From positions 744,001 to 808,000 of the forward strand of contig NZ_CP016895.1 of the NCBI RefSeq assembly GCF_001704115.1: 64,000 nucleotides of DNA. The letters are read 5' to 3'. The notes below the pieces were generated by a model. The model searched no databases and was not told the origin of the DNA. It worked only from the letters and a program-made list of their open reading frames with translations. Made by a program: the position numbers and the translations under genes. Shown piece by piece: positions 34,823 to 46,812 of the stretch. Position 1 is the stretch's first letter, and the number at the start of each line of letters is the position of its first letter. Origin of the DNA: Acinetobacter larvae (lineage in GTDB: Bacteria > Pseudomonadota > Gammaproteobacteria > Pseudomonadales > Moraxellaceae).

Positions 34823-36236
34823 AAGCTTATTATTACTGCCCGTGCTTGAATTAGCGAAACGTATACAAAGCCGAGAAGTGAGTAGTGTTGATCTGACACA
34901 GCTCTTGTTACAGCATGCACAAGCCTGTAACCCCACCATTAATGCTTATATTTCTTTCCGTGCCGACAAGGCACTAGCCGAAGCCGCGCAAGCGGATGCT
35001 GAGATTGCACAAGGGCAATACCGTGGCGTATTTCACGGTATTCCAATGGGGATTAAAGATAATATTTATTTGGCGGGTGAAGTCACCACGATGGCATCTA
35101 AAATTCATCAGCATTTTGTTGCCGATAGCGATGCCAGTGTGATTGCTAGACTGAAGCAAGCAGGGGCGATTATTATTGGTAAATTAAATATGCATGAATA
35201 TGCTTGGGGTATTAGCAATAATAGCCCGCATTTTGGTGCATGTCATAATCCTTGGAATCTGGACAAAATCCCCGGTGGGTCGAGTGGTGGTTCGGGTGCA
35301 GCCGTGGCGGCAGCAATGTCGACAATTAGTCTGGGCACCGATACGGCAGGATCGATTCGGATTCCATCGTCAGCATGCGGTTTGGTTGGCTTAAAACCGA
35401 CACATGGCTTAGTGGCTAAATTTGGTTGTTTTCCTTTGGCATGGAGCCTAGATCATATTGGACCCATGGCAAAAACAGTTGCCGATGCTGCCGCAATGTT
35501 GCAAGTCATTGCGGGTTATGACCCCCGTGATCCGACTTCTCAGCAGGTTGACATTGCAAATTACTCAGCACATTTAACCGCCGATATTGCAGGCAAAGTC
35601 ATTGGGATTAATGAAGAATACTTCTTCCATCAAGTCGATCAACGTATTGAAAACTTGGTTCGTGCACAAATTGCACAACTTGAAGCGCAAGGGGCGATCA
35701 TTAAAAAAGTCAGTATTCCGGCGTTGAATCATGCTGAATATACTGAACTGATCACCAGTTTGTCTGAAGCCGCAGCGATTCACCACCAAGATATGCAGCA
35801 ACGTCCAGATGATTTTGGTGATGACATTCGATTGTTATTTGAATTGGGTGAGATACCAACAGCCGTTGAATACTTACATGCGCAGCAATTACGTCAGGAA
35901 TTGAAACAGCAATTTGCCGCGATCTTTGCAGAAGTCGATGTTTTGATTGCGCCTACGCTACCGATTTTACCACCAGATATCGGCAGTGCTACGGTTGATC
36001 TAAACGGTGAAACCGTTGATTTGTTGAACCATATTATACGTTTTACCGGTCCAAGTAATTTGACTGGCTTCCCTGCATTAAGCATGCCCTGCGGTATCAT
36101 CGATGGGCAACCTGTTGGGCTACAGATTATTGGTCCAGCATTCCAAGAAGCGCAAGTTTTTCATATTGCCGCAGCGATTGAGCGACAACAACAATTTGAC
36201 TATCAATATGCTGCGAGAGCTTATGTCGAGGCTTAA
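34812..36236 (+). CDS. Amidase-signature hydrolase (AtzE/biuret-type)
   Basis: A 474-aa amidase-signature enzyme. The Ser-cisSer-Lys triad is visible: K82 in GIPMGIKDN, cis-Ser S157 in PGGSSGG and nucleophile S181 in TDTAGSIRIPSS. It is a cytoplasmic hydrolase of amides, with no signal peptide. Similarity in context and length to AtzE (carboxybiuret or aryl-amidase) and the coupled small protein before it suggests the same class, but the natural substrate is unknown. A strong terminator follows at 36379-36416. Its position next to the Lrp gene is coincidental, since that gene runs convergently. Confidence 0.87.
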   Translation: MLDKSLLLLPVLELAKRIQSREVSSVDLTQLLLQHAQACNPTINAYISFRADKALAEAAQADAEIAQGQYRGVFHGIPMGIKDNIYLAGEVTTMASKIHQHFVADSDASVIARLKQAGAIIIGKLNMHEYAWGISNNSPHFGACHNPWNLDKIPGGSSGGSGAAVAAAMSTISLGTDTAGSIRIPSSACGLVGLKPTHGLVAKFGCFPLAWSLDHIGPMAKTVADAAAMLQVIAGYDPRDPTSQQVDIANYSAHLTADIAGKVIGINEEYFFHQVDQRIENLVRAQIAQLEAQGAIIKKVSIPALNHAEYTELITSLSEAAAIHHQDMQQRPDDFGDDIRLLFELGEIPTAVEYLHAQQLRQELKQQFAAIFAEVDVLIAPTLPILPPDIGSATVDLNGETVDLLNHIIRFTGPSNLTGFPALSMPCGIIDGQPVGLQIIGPAFQEAQVFHIAAAIERQQQFDYQYAARAYVEA

Positions 36237-36378
36237 TACGGCAGCATATGACAGCTGGAAAGCGCTGCGTTATATTGCCATCAAGCCAACATGTTGAGAG
36301 CATATGTTGCACTGGCATATTGCCATAGAATGGCATAGCTAGCCGGAAATCTTTAGTTAGTCATCGTTGATGATATAC

Positions 36379-36416
36379 AGCCCGCCATTGCCGCTGTTCA
36401 ATGGCGGGCTTTTTGT
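36379..36416. terminator. Intrinsic terminator between the amidase and lrp-type genes
   Basis: AGCCCGCCATTG (36379-36390) pairs with CAATGGCGGGCT (36399-36410), 12 bp, with a T-run on the + side (36411-36415). It ends the amidase unit. Confidence 0.9.
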
Positions 36417-36454
36417 TGAGCTAACGATGGGCTTTTTGTGTAACTACTGGTGTT

Positions 36455-36493
36455 ATGTGGTGTTGTCTGGTGGTGTTGTCTGGTGGTGTTAAG
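36455..36493 (+). repeat. Tandem 13-bp repeats at the 3' end of the Lrp-type gene
   Basis: Units 36455-36467, 36468-36480 and 36481-36493 carry TGGTGGTGTTGTC with small changes. The array includes the stop codon of the minus-strand regulator gene (36489-36491). Confidence 0.75.
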
Positions 36494-36923
36494 GGGAGGT
36501 TCTAACCTTATGTGGAGTTAATAAAATATTGGTCTCTGTGTTGTAAATACCTGGAATGGTGCGTATACGATCAAGAATTTGATCGAATTTTTCTAAATTG
36601 GGCGATTTGAGTTCTAATAATAAATCCCACTTGCCATTGGTGCTATGCAGACTTTGTACAGCGGGGTCAAGGCGTAGCATTTTTACCACATCTGTGGCCT
36701 TAGCCCCCTCAACCATAATACTCATCCAAGCACGAATACCGTCAACTTCATAATCGCGTTTTAGGCGAACCGTATAGCCATCAATGATACCGTGCATTTC
36801 CATCCATGAAATACGTTTCTGGATGGTTGCACGTGAAACCTTGACGCGTTGCGATAACTCCGTAATGGAAATGCGCGCGTTTTCTTGTAGTAGTCCAAGA
36901 ATTTGGCTGTCGGTATTATTCAT
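36489..36923 (-). CDS. Lrp/AsnC-family transcriptional regulator
   Basis: A 144-aa regulator with an N-terminal helix-turn-helix (about 5-60; ELSQRVKVSRATIQKRISWM) and a C-terminal RAM ligand-binding domain (about 70-140; the signature LHSTNGKWDLLLEL near 90-103). Family members bind amino acids and control their metabolism. It is divergent from astC across 528 bp, so control of the arginine-degradation operon is plausible, but the ligand is not known. No clear palindromic operator is visible in the spacer. Confidence 0.88.
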   Translation of the reverse strand: MNNTDSQILGLLQENARISITELSQRVKVSRATIQKRISWMEMHGIIDGYTVRLKRDYEVDGIRAWMSIMVEGAKATDVVKMLRLDPAVQSLHSTNGKWDLLLELKSPNLEKFDQILDRIRTIPGIYNTETNILLTPHKVRTSP

Positions 36924-37451
36924 TTTGTCATATTCCCTTTTTCAAAATGCCAAGATTTAGCGCAAATGTAGCAAAAGTATAACTTTTTCAGATCAAATTA
37001 ATTTTGCATACTGGTTTCTGATTTGTAGAGATTGTTCTTGAAATGTTGGGTGACGCAATGTTTTTGGTCAGCCATTTTTGAAACCATTCGTCCACAGCAC
37101 AAGGATAAAGCAAATTATTTTTCCAAAACAACAAGCTTTTACCCAGTTTTAGCGATTCAACAACGTAGCACATTGTGCAGCTGTAGGTTACTAGGATGTA
37201 ACTTGAAACGAACAGGAGCAGATTTATACAGCATGCGGATTAACAGCAGGTCAACTTTATTATTGCTGGGGTGCTGCTGGATTGCAGGGTATAGAAAAAT
37301 TGCTTTGTATGGTTTGTATAGAAAGACAGCAGTAGAGCCTGCTTCGATCTTTTTGAGCAAACTTTTTGATCAAACTAAGTATTCAGTAAAACAAATCATA
37401 AATCAGTTGTGTACATACATAAAACTGAGTTGTACCGGAGTAGAGCAAATT
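36924..37451. other. 528-bp divergent promoter region between the Lrp-type gene and astC
   Basis: A+T-rich, no called gene. The frame of astC stays open to 37032 with no ribosome-binding site and a sequence that does not look coding. Regulation by the Lrp-type protein or ArgR is possible, but I see no clear box. Confidence 0.45.
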
Positions 37452-38678
37452 ATGAATCAGTCATTATCGAGTCCATCACAATTTAATCGGCAAAATTTTG
37501 ATGAATGGTTTATTCCATTATATGCCCCTGCAGATTTTATTCTTGTGCGTGGTGAAGGGAGCCGCGTTTGGGATCAGCAATCCAGAGAGTATGTCGACTT
37601 TGCTGGTGGGATCGCGGTAAATGCTTTAGGGCATAGCCATCCTGTTGCCGTGAATGCATTGATAGATCAAGCACATAAGCTGTGGCATCTAAGCAATGGG
37701 ATTAGCAATGAGCCTGTATTGGCATTGGCACAGTGTTTGATTCAGCATACTTTTGCTGAAAAAGTCTTTTTCTGTAATTCAGGTGCGGAGGCGAATGAAG
37801 CGGCTTTAAAACTGGCGCGTAAAGTCGGTTTAAGCCAAGCCGCAAATAAAAATAAAATTATTGCATTTCATAATGCTTTTCATGGGCGGACGCTATTTAC
37901 CGTCAGTGCTGGAGGGCAACCCAAATATTCACAAGATTTTGCACCGCTACCCCCAAATATTGAGCATATTGCATTCAATGATGTGGCTGCAGCCCTTGCT
38001 GCAATTGATGCGGAGACTTGTGCCGTGATTGTGGAGCCTATTCAGGGGGAGGGCGGGATTATTGCGGCGACCCCTGAGTTTTTGCAGGCTTTACGGGCAC
38101 GTTGTGATGCCACAGGTGCGGTGCTTATTTTTGATGAAGTACAAACGGGGGTAGGGCGTACCGGACATTTATATGCCTATATGTCAACTGGCATCACCCC
38201 CGATATTTTAACCACTGCCAAAGCACTTGGCGGCGGATTCCCAATCGGGGCGATGTTGACCACAGATCAGTTTTCACAACATTTTAAAGTCGGTGATCAC
38301 GGCACAACCTATGGTGGTAACCCTTTAGCCAGTGCAGTTGCTTTGGCTGTATTTAATTATGTCCGTCAACCCAGTGTCTTAGCTGCGGTACAACAGCGCT
38401 CTAGGCTATTGATTGAACAAATTCAGCTTTTAAACCAAAAGTACGCAGTCTTTGCAGAGATTCGTGGACAAGGTTTATTGCTCGGTTGTGTCATGGCAGA
38501 AGCATATGCCGGACAAGCCAAACAATTGCAGCAACTGGCTGGAGAGGAGGCGTTACTGGCATTGATCGCAGGACCGAATGTATTACGTTTTACCCCAGCT
38601 TTGACTATTACCGAGCAGGATATTTTAGAGGGTGTGTTGCGGTTGGAACGGGCGATACAGCGTTTTATTCAACAATAA
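37452..38678 (+). CDS. astC: Succinylornithine transaminase
   Basis: A 408-aa PLP aminotransferase of the ArgD/AstC group, transferring the amino group of N2-succinylornithine to 2-oxoglutarate, the third step of the arginine succinyltransferase pathway. Visible are [42 protein letters not shown] and [13 protein letters not shown] with the PLP lysine. The start is the ATG at 37452 with GGAG 11 bases upstream. It heads the five-gene operon astC-astA-astD-astB-astE, same order as in E. coli. Since it resembles ArgD, biosynthetic use is also possible, but the operon favours AstC. Confidence 0.92.
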   Translation: MNQSLSSPSQFNRQNFDEWFIPLYAPADFILVRGEGSRVWDQQSREYVDFAGGIAVNALGHSHPVAVNALIDQAHKLWHLSNGISNEPVLALAQCLIQHTFAEKVFFCNSGAEANEAALKLARKVGLSQAANKNKIIAFHNAFHGRTLFTVSAGGQPKYSQDFAPLPPNIEHIAFNDVAAALAAIDAETCAVIVEPIQGEGGIIAATPEFLQALRARCDATGAVLIFDEVQTGVGRTGHLYAYMSTGITPDILTTAKALGGGFPIGAMLTTDQFSQHFKVGDHGTTYGGNPLASAVALAVFNYVRQPSVLAAVQQRSRLLIEQIQLLNQKYAVFAEIRGQGLLLGCVMAEAYAGQAKQLQQLAGEEALLALIAGPNVLRFTPALTITEQDILEGVLRLERAIQRFIQQ

Positions 38679-38745
38679 CTTTTTATTCAGTGGCAGCACG
38701 ACGCATTTTAATGAGAAAAACATATCGTTTAAAGGTGACAAATTT

Positions 38746-39783
38746 ATGATGATCATCCGTCATGCAGTACATCAAGATATTGATGATATTTATATCTTGG
38801 CAGAAAAGTCTGGTGTCGGCTTGACCTCATTACCCAATAATAAAGACATCGTTGCGGCACGGATTGCCCGCACTTGCGATACCTTAAATGGTCAATTGAG
38901 TAAAGCTGAACAGGGATATTTATTTGTATTGGAAGACACCGATACCGGGCGTGTAATCGGTCTCAGTGGTTTAGAAGTTGCCGTGGGATTGCATGAGCCA
39001 TTTTATAGTTTTCATGTGGGTAAACAGGTTCATGCCTCAAAGGCATTGCAGGTCTATAAGACCTTAGACACCTTGTTCTTAAGCAATGACTATACTGGGA
39101 GTTCTGAACTGTGTACCTTATTTTTAGATGAACGCTATCGTAAAAACTATAATGGCAATTTTTTATCCAAAGCACGCTTTATGTTTTTGGCGGCATTCCC
39201 ACATTTATTTCAACCGAAAATTATTGCCGAAATGCGTGGTCATTGTGATGAGAACGGACGCTCTGCCTTTTGGGAGGCCTTGGGGCATCATTTCTTTAAT
39301 ATGGATTTTATTACCGCAGATTATTTAAGTGGAATTGGGCAAAAAGTTTTTATTGCAGAGCTTATGCCACGTTATCCGATTTATATCGATTTATTGCCAC
39401 CAGATGCACAACAGGTGATTGCCAAGGTACATCAGTTAACGATGCCTGCTTATCATGTTTTACAACAAGAAGGGTTTCAGTACCAAAACCATGTCGATAT
39501 TTTTGATGGTGGACCCACCATCGAGTCTGAGATCAGCACATTACGTGCAATGAAACAAAGCCGTTTATTACAGGTCAATTGCACAGCGCATATTCAGCAT
39601 GATGAGGTGGCGTATTTACTGGGAAATGACCATTACCAGCAATTCCGGGTCATTCAAGTCAAGCAAAAAATTGATCTACAGCAACAACAGATTGATATCA
39701 ATGCACAGCAAGCCGCTGCATTACAGGTGCAGCATGGTGATTGGATTCGTGTCTTTGCTTTGCATGCGCTCGAGACCCATTGA
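38746..39783 (+). CDS. astA: Arginine N-succinyltransferase
   Basis: A 345-aa acyltransferase that transfers succinyl from succinyl-CoA to the alpha-amino of arginine, the first step of the AST pathway. The family traits are an early LPNNKDIVAARIARTC segment, central LDERYRKNYNGNFLSKARFMFL and EMRGHCDENGRSAFWEALGHHFF, and the later DIFDGGPTIE. The start at 38746 has AAAGG ten bases upstream; the frame is open upstream to 38632 but overlaps astC. It is followed by astD after about 130 bp. Confidence 0.95.
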   Translation: MMIIRHAVHQDIDDIYILAEKSGVGLTSLPNNKDIVAARIARTCDTLNGQLSKAEQGYLFVLEDTDTGRVIGLSGLEVAVGLHEPFYSFHVGKQVHASKALQVYKTLDTLFLSNDYTGSSELCTLFLDERYRKNYNGNFLSKARFMFLAAFPHLFQPKIIAEMRGHCDENGRSAFWEALGHHFFNMDFITADYLSGIGQKVFIAELMPRYPIYIDLLPPDAQQVIAKVHQLTMPAYHVLQQEGFQYQNHVDIFDGGPTIESEISTLRAMKQSRLLQVNCTAHIQHDEVAYLLGNDHYQQFRVIQVKQKIDLQQQQIDINAQQAAALQVQHGDWIRVFALHALETH

Positions 39784-39892
39784 CTGACTGGCTGTAAAGC
39801 CGATAGCTGGTAAATCATGGTGCAAAAGCTGAAATATCGATGAATGCAAGTTAAATGCAGATACAACGCGCTTTCAATAAAAACGCGCTTAA

Positions 39893-41491
<1,599 letters not shown>

Positions 41492-41553
41492 CACTTTGCA
41501 CTAACTGGGGATCTAGATGCTACTTTGTAGCGATAACAACAAACGAGAATACT

Positions 41554-42897
41554 ATGTCTGGTTATGAAATTAATATCGACGGTTTAGTTGGACCAACGCA
41601 TCATTATGCGGGTTTATCCTTTGGTAATGAAGCCTCTACAGCACATCGTTATCAAGCTGCAAATCCTAAACTTGCAGCACAGCAAGGGCTACTCAAAATG
41701 TGGGCTTTGACGGAAATGGGACTGAGCCAAGCGGTATTTGCACCGCAGCAACGCCCACATCTTCCGACCTTACGGCAGCTTGGCTTTTATGGCACAACAG
41801 CACAAATGCTACAGCAAGCCTATCGTTATTCACCTGATTTACTCTCAAATCTATGTTCGGGTTCCAGCATGTGGACCGCCAATGCGGCAACTGTAGGACC
41901 TTCAGCAGATAGTCGTGATGGTCGTTTACATTTTACTGCTGCCAATCTTAACAATAAATTTCACCGTTCCATTGAACATCATAGCACTAGTCAGATTCTT
42001 GCTGCGATGTTCCGTGATGAAGAATATTTTTGTCACCATCAAGCTCTGCCTGCTGTGGCTTTGTTTGGTGATGAAGGTGCAGCCAATCATAATCGACTGG
42101 GCGGTCGCTATGATCGCCCCAGTGTGCAAGTCTTTGTCTATGGTCAGCAGCATTTAGGCGGCGGTGTTGCACCTACGCGTTATCCGGCACGGCAAAGCCT
42201 TGAAGCCAGTCAGGCGATTGCACGTTTGCATGAGCTTAATCCAGCACAAACCGTCTTTGTCCAGCAAAACCCTGCGGTGATTGATCAAGGGGTTTTTCAT
42301 AATGATGTGATTGCAGTCAGCAATCAGCAAGTCTTGTTTTATCATCAAGAAGCCTTTTTAAATAGTACTGTCGCATTGGCTGAGATAGAACAAAAGATGG
42401 CCGCGCTCGGTGAACAATTGATTGCGATTGAAGTGCCGAGTCATGCAGTCTCGGTGGCAGATGCGGTAGCAAGTTATGTGTTTAACAGTCAATTGATCAG
42501 CCGACCCGATGGGAAAATGAGCATTGTGGTGCCGCAAGAGGCAACAGAAAATATTGCTGTCTGGCAGTATTTAAAGCAGATGGTGGCAGCTGATTACCCG
42601 ATTGATGAGATCAAAGTTTTTGATTTAAGAGAAAGTATGCGTAATGGTGGCGGTCCGGCATGCTTACGTCTAAGAGTTGCTGTCAATGCTGCTGAACGAC
42701 AGGCGATGAATCCGCGTGTTTTTTTAACGGCTGAGCTATTTGAACAATTAAACCAATGGATTGAACGACACTATCGGGATCGTTTATTACAACAAGATTT
42801 AGTAGATCCCCAGCTATTACAAGAAAGTTATCGTGCTTTAGATGAACTGACTCAAATTTTAGATTTAGGCTCGGTCTATGCATTTCAACAGCTTTAG
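41554..42897 (+). CDS. astB: N-succinylarginine dihydrolase
   Basis: A 447-aa guanidine-modifying hydrolase, splitting N-succinylarginine to N-succinylornithine, CO2 and two NH3. Characteristic are the N-terminal [19 protein letters not shown], central [11 protein letters not shown], and the catalytic Cys370 in [13 protein letters not shown]. Start, length and order fit. It sits 62 bp after astD. Confidence 0.96.
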   Translation: MSGYEINIDGLVGPTHHYAGLSFGNEASTAHRYQAANPKLAAQQGLLKMWALTEMGLSQAVFAPQQRPHLPTLRQLGFYGTTAQMLQQAYRYSPDLLSNLCSGSSMWTANAATVGPSADSRDGRLHFTAANLNNKFHRSIEHHSTSQILAAMFRDEEYFCHHQALPAVALFGDEGAANHNRLGGRYDRPSVQVFVYGQQHLGGGVAPTRYPARQSLEASQAIARLHELNPAQTVFVQQNPAVIDQGVFHNDVIAVSNQQVLFYHQEAFLNSTVALAEIEQKMAALGEQLIAIEVPSHAVSVADAVASYVFNSQLISRPDGKMSIVVPQEATENIAVWQYLKQMVAADYPIDEIKVFDLRESMRNGGGPACLRLRVAVNAAERQAMNPRVFLTAELFEQLNQWIERHYRDRLLQQDLVDPQLLQESYRALDELTQILDLGSVYAFQQL

Positions 42898-42959
42898 ATC
42901 TTATGAGACCTTGCCTAGGTCTTGATTCGGTCTTATCAAGTGTAAGGAGCATAAGCAGC

Positions 42960-43958
42960 ATGCAAATGGATTATTTAGCATTTTTATTTACCGGAAAATT
43001 ACCCAGCGCGGTGCGAGAGCGTCAATTGGATTTTCACTGGGAGCATGTAGATGAAGGCGTAATGTTGTTACAAGGCAAGAACACTCAACAGAAGAACACT
43101 CAACAGCAACAGAACCTTATTCTCTCTGCCGGTATTCATGGCAATGAAACAGCCCCGATTGAACTGATGGCAGAATGGTTGCAAGATTTATTTGAAGGGC
43201 GGCTGCAGTTAAAAGTACGTTTATTGCTGATTTTAGGCAACCCAGAAGCGATTCGGCAAGGTCGACGGTATCTGGAAAATGATCTGAATCGCATGTTTAG
43301 TGGTGCACATCAAGGCTTTGCGCTGTGTGATGAAAGCCGCCGTGCCCAAAGACTCGAACAACTTTTAATGACGATGATGACCGCGCAAACACCGTCACAG
43401 TCTTGTTGGCACTATGATTTACATACGGCCATTCGAGCCTCTTTGCTGCCGACTTTTGCCTTAATTCCTGCGCCAGCGCAACAGGCTACTGATGCGCATT
43501 TTAGACAAAGTTTAGATGCCGCTGAGCTTGATGCAGTGGTCTACCATCGTGAAAAAGCCGCCACTTTTAGTCAGTTTACGCAGGATTATTGTGGCGCACA
43601 GAGTGTGACGCTTGAATTGGGTAAAGCCAAAGCATTAGGTGACAATGATTTAACGGATTTTGCTGCGATTGACCGTGTCATTCGCGCAGCAATTAGCGCA
43701 CAGCAATTCGCGCGACGGCAAAAAAGCAGCATTCGGCGCTTTGAAGTGTTACAATCTATCCTCAAAAGCCAAGATGATTTCCAACTTCATCTTCACGATC
43801 AGGCACCGAACTTTAGTTGTTTGCAGCATGGACAGGTTATCGCATCTGAAACAGGTCGACGTTATCAAGTCGAGCCAAAACAGGTGTGGATTTTATTTCC
43901 GAACGCGCAGGTCAAAAAAGGTTTACGTGCTGGATTAATTTTAGGCGAATTAGTTTAA
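42960..43958 (+). CDS. astE: Succinylglutamate desuccinylase
   Basis: A 332-aa zinc hydrolase, splitting N-succinylglutamate to glutamate and succinate, the last step. Zinc ligands are H60 and E63 in AGIHGNETAP and the later His in DLHTAIR; the general base Glu is in TLELGKAKALG. AAGGAG ten bases before the ATG at 42960 sets the start; M22 of the longer frame is another option. A perfect 15-bp duplication (43077-43106) encodes KNTQQKNTQQ in a surface loop near the N-terminus. A hairpin terminator overlaps the stop. Confidence 0.93.
   Translation: MQMDYLAFLFTGKLPSAVRERQLDFHWEHVDEGVMLLQGKNTQQKNTQQQQNLILSAGIHGNETAPIELMAEWLQDLFEGRLQLKVRLLLILGNPEAIRQGRRYLENDLNRMFSGAHQGFALCDESRRAQRLEQLLMTMMTAQTPSQSCWHYDLHTAIRASLLPTFALIPAPAQQATDAHFRQSLDAAELDAVVYHREKAATFSQFTQDYCGAQSVTLELGKAKALGDNDLTDFAAIDRVIRAAISAQQFARRQKSSIRRFEVLQSILKSQDDFQLHLHDQAPNFSCLQHGQVIASETGRRYQVEPKQVWILFPNAQVKKGLRAGLILGELV
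43077..43106 (+). repeat. In-frame 15-bp tandem duplication in astE
   Basis: AAGAACACTCAACAG repeated perfectly at 43077-43091 and 43092-43106, encoding KNTQQ twice. It is next to the conserved LSAGIHGNE segment but before it. Confidence 0.9.
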
Positions 43959-43977
43959 AAACAACACGTTGTTTTTG
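43957..43977 (+). terminator. Terminator of the ast operon
   Basis: AAAAACAA and TTGTTTTT arms around CACG (43957-43976), A/T-rich but with a T-run. It overlaps the astE stop codon. Confidence 0.65.
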
Positions 43978-44093
43978 TGGATCGTTTATCACTTGGCCTA
44001 TTCAGACTGAAAAGTCAGCCAGATAAGGAGATAGTATTTTCATTATCTTGCAACAACTTTGTAAAAAAAGTTTATTGAATTTTCTCTAGTCTG

Positions 44094-44099
44094 TATAAT
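44094..44099 (+). promoter_or_regulatory. Probable -10 element of the typA promoter
   Basis: TATAAT 91 bases before the typA ATG. The -35 position reads TTTATT at 17-base spacing, which is poor, so the promoter call rests on the -10. Confidence 0.4.
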
Positions 44100-44190
44100 T
44101 CGCGCCAATATCATTGTATACGCTATCCCACAATTGCCCTTGGATGTTCAATTGTAGACATGCCGTTGTACATTTCTTGCTGAGAGTCTT

Positions 44191-46047
44191 ATGTCAAATT
44201 CAAATTCTATTAACAATATCAAAAACTTGCGCAATATTGCGATTATTGCGCACGTTGACCATGGTAAAACGACTCTGGTCGATAAACTACTGCAACAATC
44301 TGGTGCGCTCGGTGAGCGTGCTGGTGAAATTGAACGTGTCATGGACTCAGGCGCAATTGAAAGTGAACGTGGTATTACCATTTTGGCGAAAAATACTGCG
44401 ATTACTTGGTTAGACAAACGTACCAATACTGAATACCGCATTAACATCGTCGACACCCCAGGGCACGCCGACTTTGGTGGTGAAGTAGAACGTGTAATGT
44501 CCATGGTTGACTGCGTACTGTTGTTGGTTGACTCTCAAGAAGGTCCAATGCCACAAACACGTTTTGTGACGCAAAAAGCTTTTGCACGCGGTCTGAAACC
44601 TATTGTCATCATTAACAAAGTCGATAAACCTAGTGCACGTCCAGACTGGGTAATCGATCAAGTATTTGATTTGTTTGACAATCTAGGTGCGTCAGACGAA
44701 CAACTCGATTTCCCAATCGTTTATGCTTCAGGTTTACGCGGTATTGCAGGTCCTGCGCCCGATGAACTTGCTGAAGACATGACACCATTATTTGAAACCA
44801 TTGTTGATATTGTTGAACCGCCTGCAGTTGATGTCGATGGTCCATTCCAAATGCAAATCTCATCGCTAGACTATAACAGCTTTGTGGGTGTGATCGGGGT
44901 AGGTCGTATTCAGCGCGGTTCGATTAAAACCAATACACCGGTAACCTTGATTGATAAAGAAGGTAAAACACGTAACGGTCGTATCTTAAAAATCATGGGC
45001 TATCATGGTCTAGACCGTGTGGATGTTGAATCTGCTGCTGCTGGTGACATCGTTTGTATTACTGGTTTTGATGCACTCAATATCTCTGATACCTTGTGTG
45101 ATCCTAAAAATGTAGAAGCTTTACCACCATTGTCTGTGGATGAACCTACCGTATCGATGACTTTCCAAGTCAACAACTCACCATTTGCGGGTCGTGAAGG
45201 TAAATTTGTGACTTCACGTAATATTCGTGAACGTTTAGACCGTGAGTTAATCCACAACGTGGCTTTACGTGTTGAAGATACAGACAGTCCAGACCGTTTT
45301 AAAGTATCAGGTCGTGGTGAGTTACATCTTTCTGTTTTGATTGAAAATATGCGTCGTGAAGGCTTTGAGATGGGGGTATCTCGTCCACAAGTCATCATGA
45401 AAGAAATCGACGGTATCATGCAAGAACCGTATGAAAACGTAACCTTCGACATCGAAGAACAGCACCAAGGTCCAATCATGGAGCAAATGGGCAACCGTAA
45501 AGGTGAGTTGACCAATATGGAAGTGGACGGCAAAGGTCGTATCCGTATTGAAGCGACTGTACCATCACGTGGTTTGATCGGTTTCCGTTCTGAGTTCTTG
45601 ACCATTACCTCTGGTACAGGGATCATGACATCTAGTTTCTCTCACTATGGTCCTGCCAAACCAGGTACTGTGGCGAAACGTCAAAATGGTGTGTTAATCT
45701 CAATGGTGAACGGGACTTGCTTGGCCTTTGCTTTATTCACTTTACAAGATCGTGGTCGTCTATTTGCTGAGCCACAACTTGAAGTTTATGAAGGCATGAT
45801 CGTGGGGATGAACTCACGTTCTGACGACATGGTCGTGAACCCAACGAAGGCTAAACAGTTAACCAACATGCGTGCATCTGGTACCGATGAAGCCTTGACG
45901 TTAACCCCTGCGATCAAGTTTACACTTGAACAAGCACTTGAATTCATTGAAGATGATGAATTAGTTGAAGTAACACCAAAATCAGTTCGTATTCGTAAAA
46001 AATACCTCACTGAAAACGAACGTAAACGTGCTGCACGTGGTCAATAA
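44191..46047 (+). CDS. typA: Ribosome-associated GTPase TypA/BipA
   Basis: A 618-aa translational GTPase that binds the 70S ribosome and supports 50S assembly in cold or stress. G1 AHVDHGKTTLVDKLL, G3 DTPGHADFGGEV and G4 NKVDKPSARP are all present; domain II and EF-G-like domains III and V follow, then the BipA-specific C-terminal domain ending NERKRAARGQ. Length and motif order fit well. It is monocistronic, with a strong terminator 20 bases on. Confidence 0.97.
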   Translation: MSNSNSINNIKNLRNIAIIAHVDHGKTTLVDKLLQQSGALGERAGEIERVMDSGAIESERGITILAKNTAITWLDKRTNTEYRINIVDTPGHADFGGEVERVMSMVDCVLLLVDSQEGPMPQTRFVTQKAFARGLKPIVIINKVDKPSARPDWVIDQVFDLFDNLGASDEQLDFPIVYASGLRGIAGPAPDELAEDMTPLFETIVDIVEPPAVDVDGPFQMQISSLDYNSFVGVIGVGRIQRGSIKTNTPVTLIDKEGKTRNGRILKIMGYHGLDRVDVESAAAGDIVCITGFDALNISDTLCDPKNVEALPPLSVDEPTVSMTFQVNNSPFAGREGKFVTSRNIRERLDRELIHNVALRVEDTDSPDRFKVSGRGELHLSVLIENMRREGFEMGVSRPQVIMKEIDGIMQEPYENVTFDIEEQHQGPIMEQMGNRKGELTNMEVDGKGRIRIEATVPSRGLIGFRSEFLTITSGTGIMTSSFSHYGPAKPGTVAKRQNGVLISMVNGTCLAFALFTLQDRGRLFAEPQLEVYEGMIVGMNSRSDDMVVNPTKAKQLTNMRASGTDEALTLTPAIKFTLEQALEFIEDDELVEVTPKSVRIRKKYLTENERKRAARGQ

Positions 46048-46362
46048 GCCCTAAGTCAGCCGTAGCAAAAAAACCGTTAACCGCGCTGTTAGCGGTTTTT
46101 TTGTATAGAAAATTCAACCAATGATTGGCAAAGTTGAAAAAAGCAGTAGATTAGTTGAAATATATATTAAATATGCGAGATATATTCGCCATATGAATGA
46201 TGAATGTCGAGACAGCATTGAAACAGTATTGATGTCGATATAACGCATGTTTTGATCGTGCAGACAGGCAAAATCAGTGCTTAAACAAAGTGTGATAAAC
46301 ACATGAACAGTCGATAGACTTTATAAACCCTATAAGTAACTTGATAAATATTGGAGAATTTT
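46048..46362. other. 315-bp spacer between typA and mscL
   Basis: Holds the typA terminator (46067-46102) and a strongly A+T-rich remainder. No coding region is seen. Confidence 0.5.
46067..46102 (+). terminator. Intrinsic terminator of typA
   Basis: Fifteen-base arms 46067-46081 and 46088-46102 (A7 CCGTTAAC / GTTAGCGG T7, one G-T pair), ending in seven T. Confidence 0.92.
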
Positions 46363-46803
46363 ATGAGTATTATGCAAGAGTTCCGCGAGTTCGCCGTCAA
46401 AGGCAATATGATTGATCTTGCAGTCGGGGTAATTATTGGTGGTGCTTTTGGCAAGATTGTTGATTCTTTGGTGAAAGACCTTATCATGCCCTTGATCACC
46501 CTGATTACGGGGGGCGGAGTTGATTTTAGCCAGAAATTTATTGTCTTGGGTGATAACCCCAATCAACTCCAATCTCTTGATGAACTGACCAAAGCCGGGA
46601 TCAATGTATTGACCTATGGTAATTTTATTACCATTTTAATTAATTTCTTGATCTTGGCTTGGGTGGTCTTTTTGATGGTGAAACTGCTTAACCGTATGCG
46701 CCGTACGCAAGAAGCACAACCTGCTGAACCTGCAGCAACCCCAGAAGATATCGCATTATTACGTGAAATACGTGATGAATTGAAAAAACGTCCTGAACAC
46801 TAA
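46363..46803 (+). CDS. mscL: Large-conductance mechanosensitive channel
   Basis: A 146-aa pentameric tension-gated channel, opening to release solutes on hypo-osmotic shock. It starts [30 protein letters not shown] (pore helix TM1), TM2 is [24 protein letters not shown], and the C-terminal amphipathic helix follows the [21 protein letters not shown] segment. TTGGAGAATTTT precedes the ATG at 46363. A hairpin terminator shared with the convergent ppiC follows. Confidence 0.96.
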   Translation: MSIMQEFREFAVKGNMIDLAVGVIIGGAFGKIVDSLVKDLIMPLITLITGGGVDFSQKFIVLGDNPNQLQSLDELTKAGINVLTYGNFITILINFLILAWVVFLMVKLLNRMRRTQEAQPAEPAATPEDIALLREIRDELKKRPEH

Positions 46804-46812
46804 GCCACAACA

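Noticed and set aside
37032-37451. 140-codon in-frame extension ahead of astC
   Set aside because: No ribosome-binding site, Cys/Arg-rich non-protein-like sequence, and a good ATG at 37452 that aligns with the start of AstC/ArgD.
36924-37451. ArgR/Lrp operator in the ast promoter region
   Set aside because: No clear palindrome or ARG box could be recognised by eye.
45003-45626. 207-codon minus-strand frame inside typA
   Set aside because: Antisense shadow of a strongly conserved GTPase; no promoter, site or domain.
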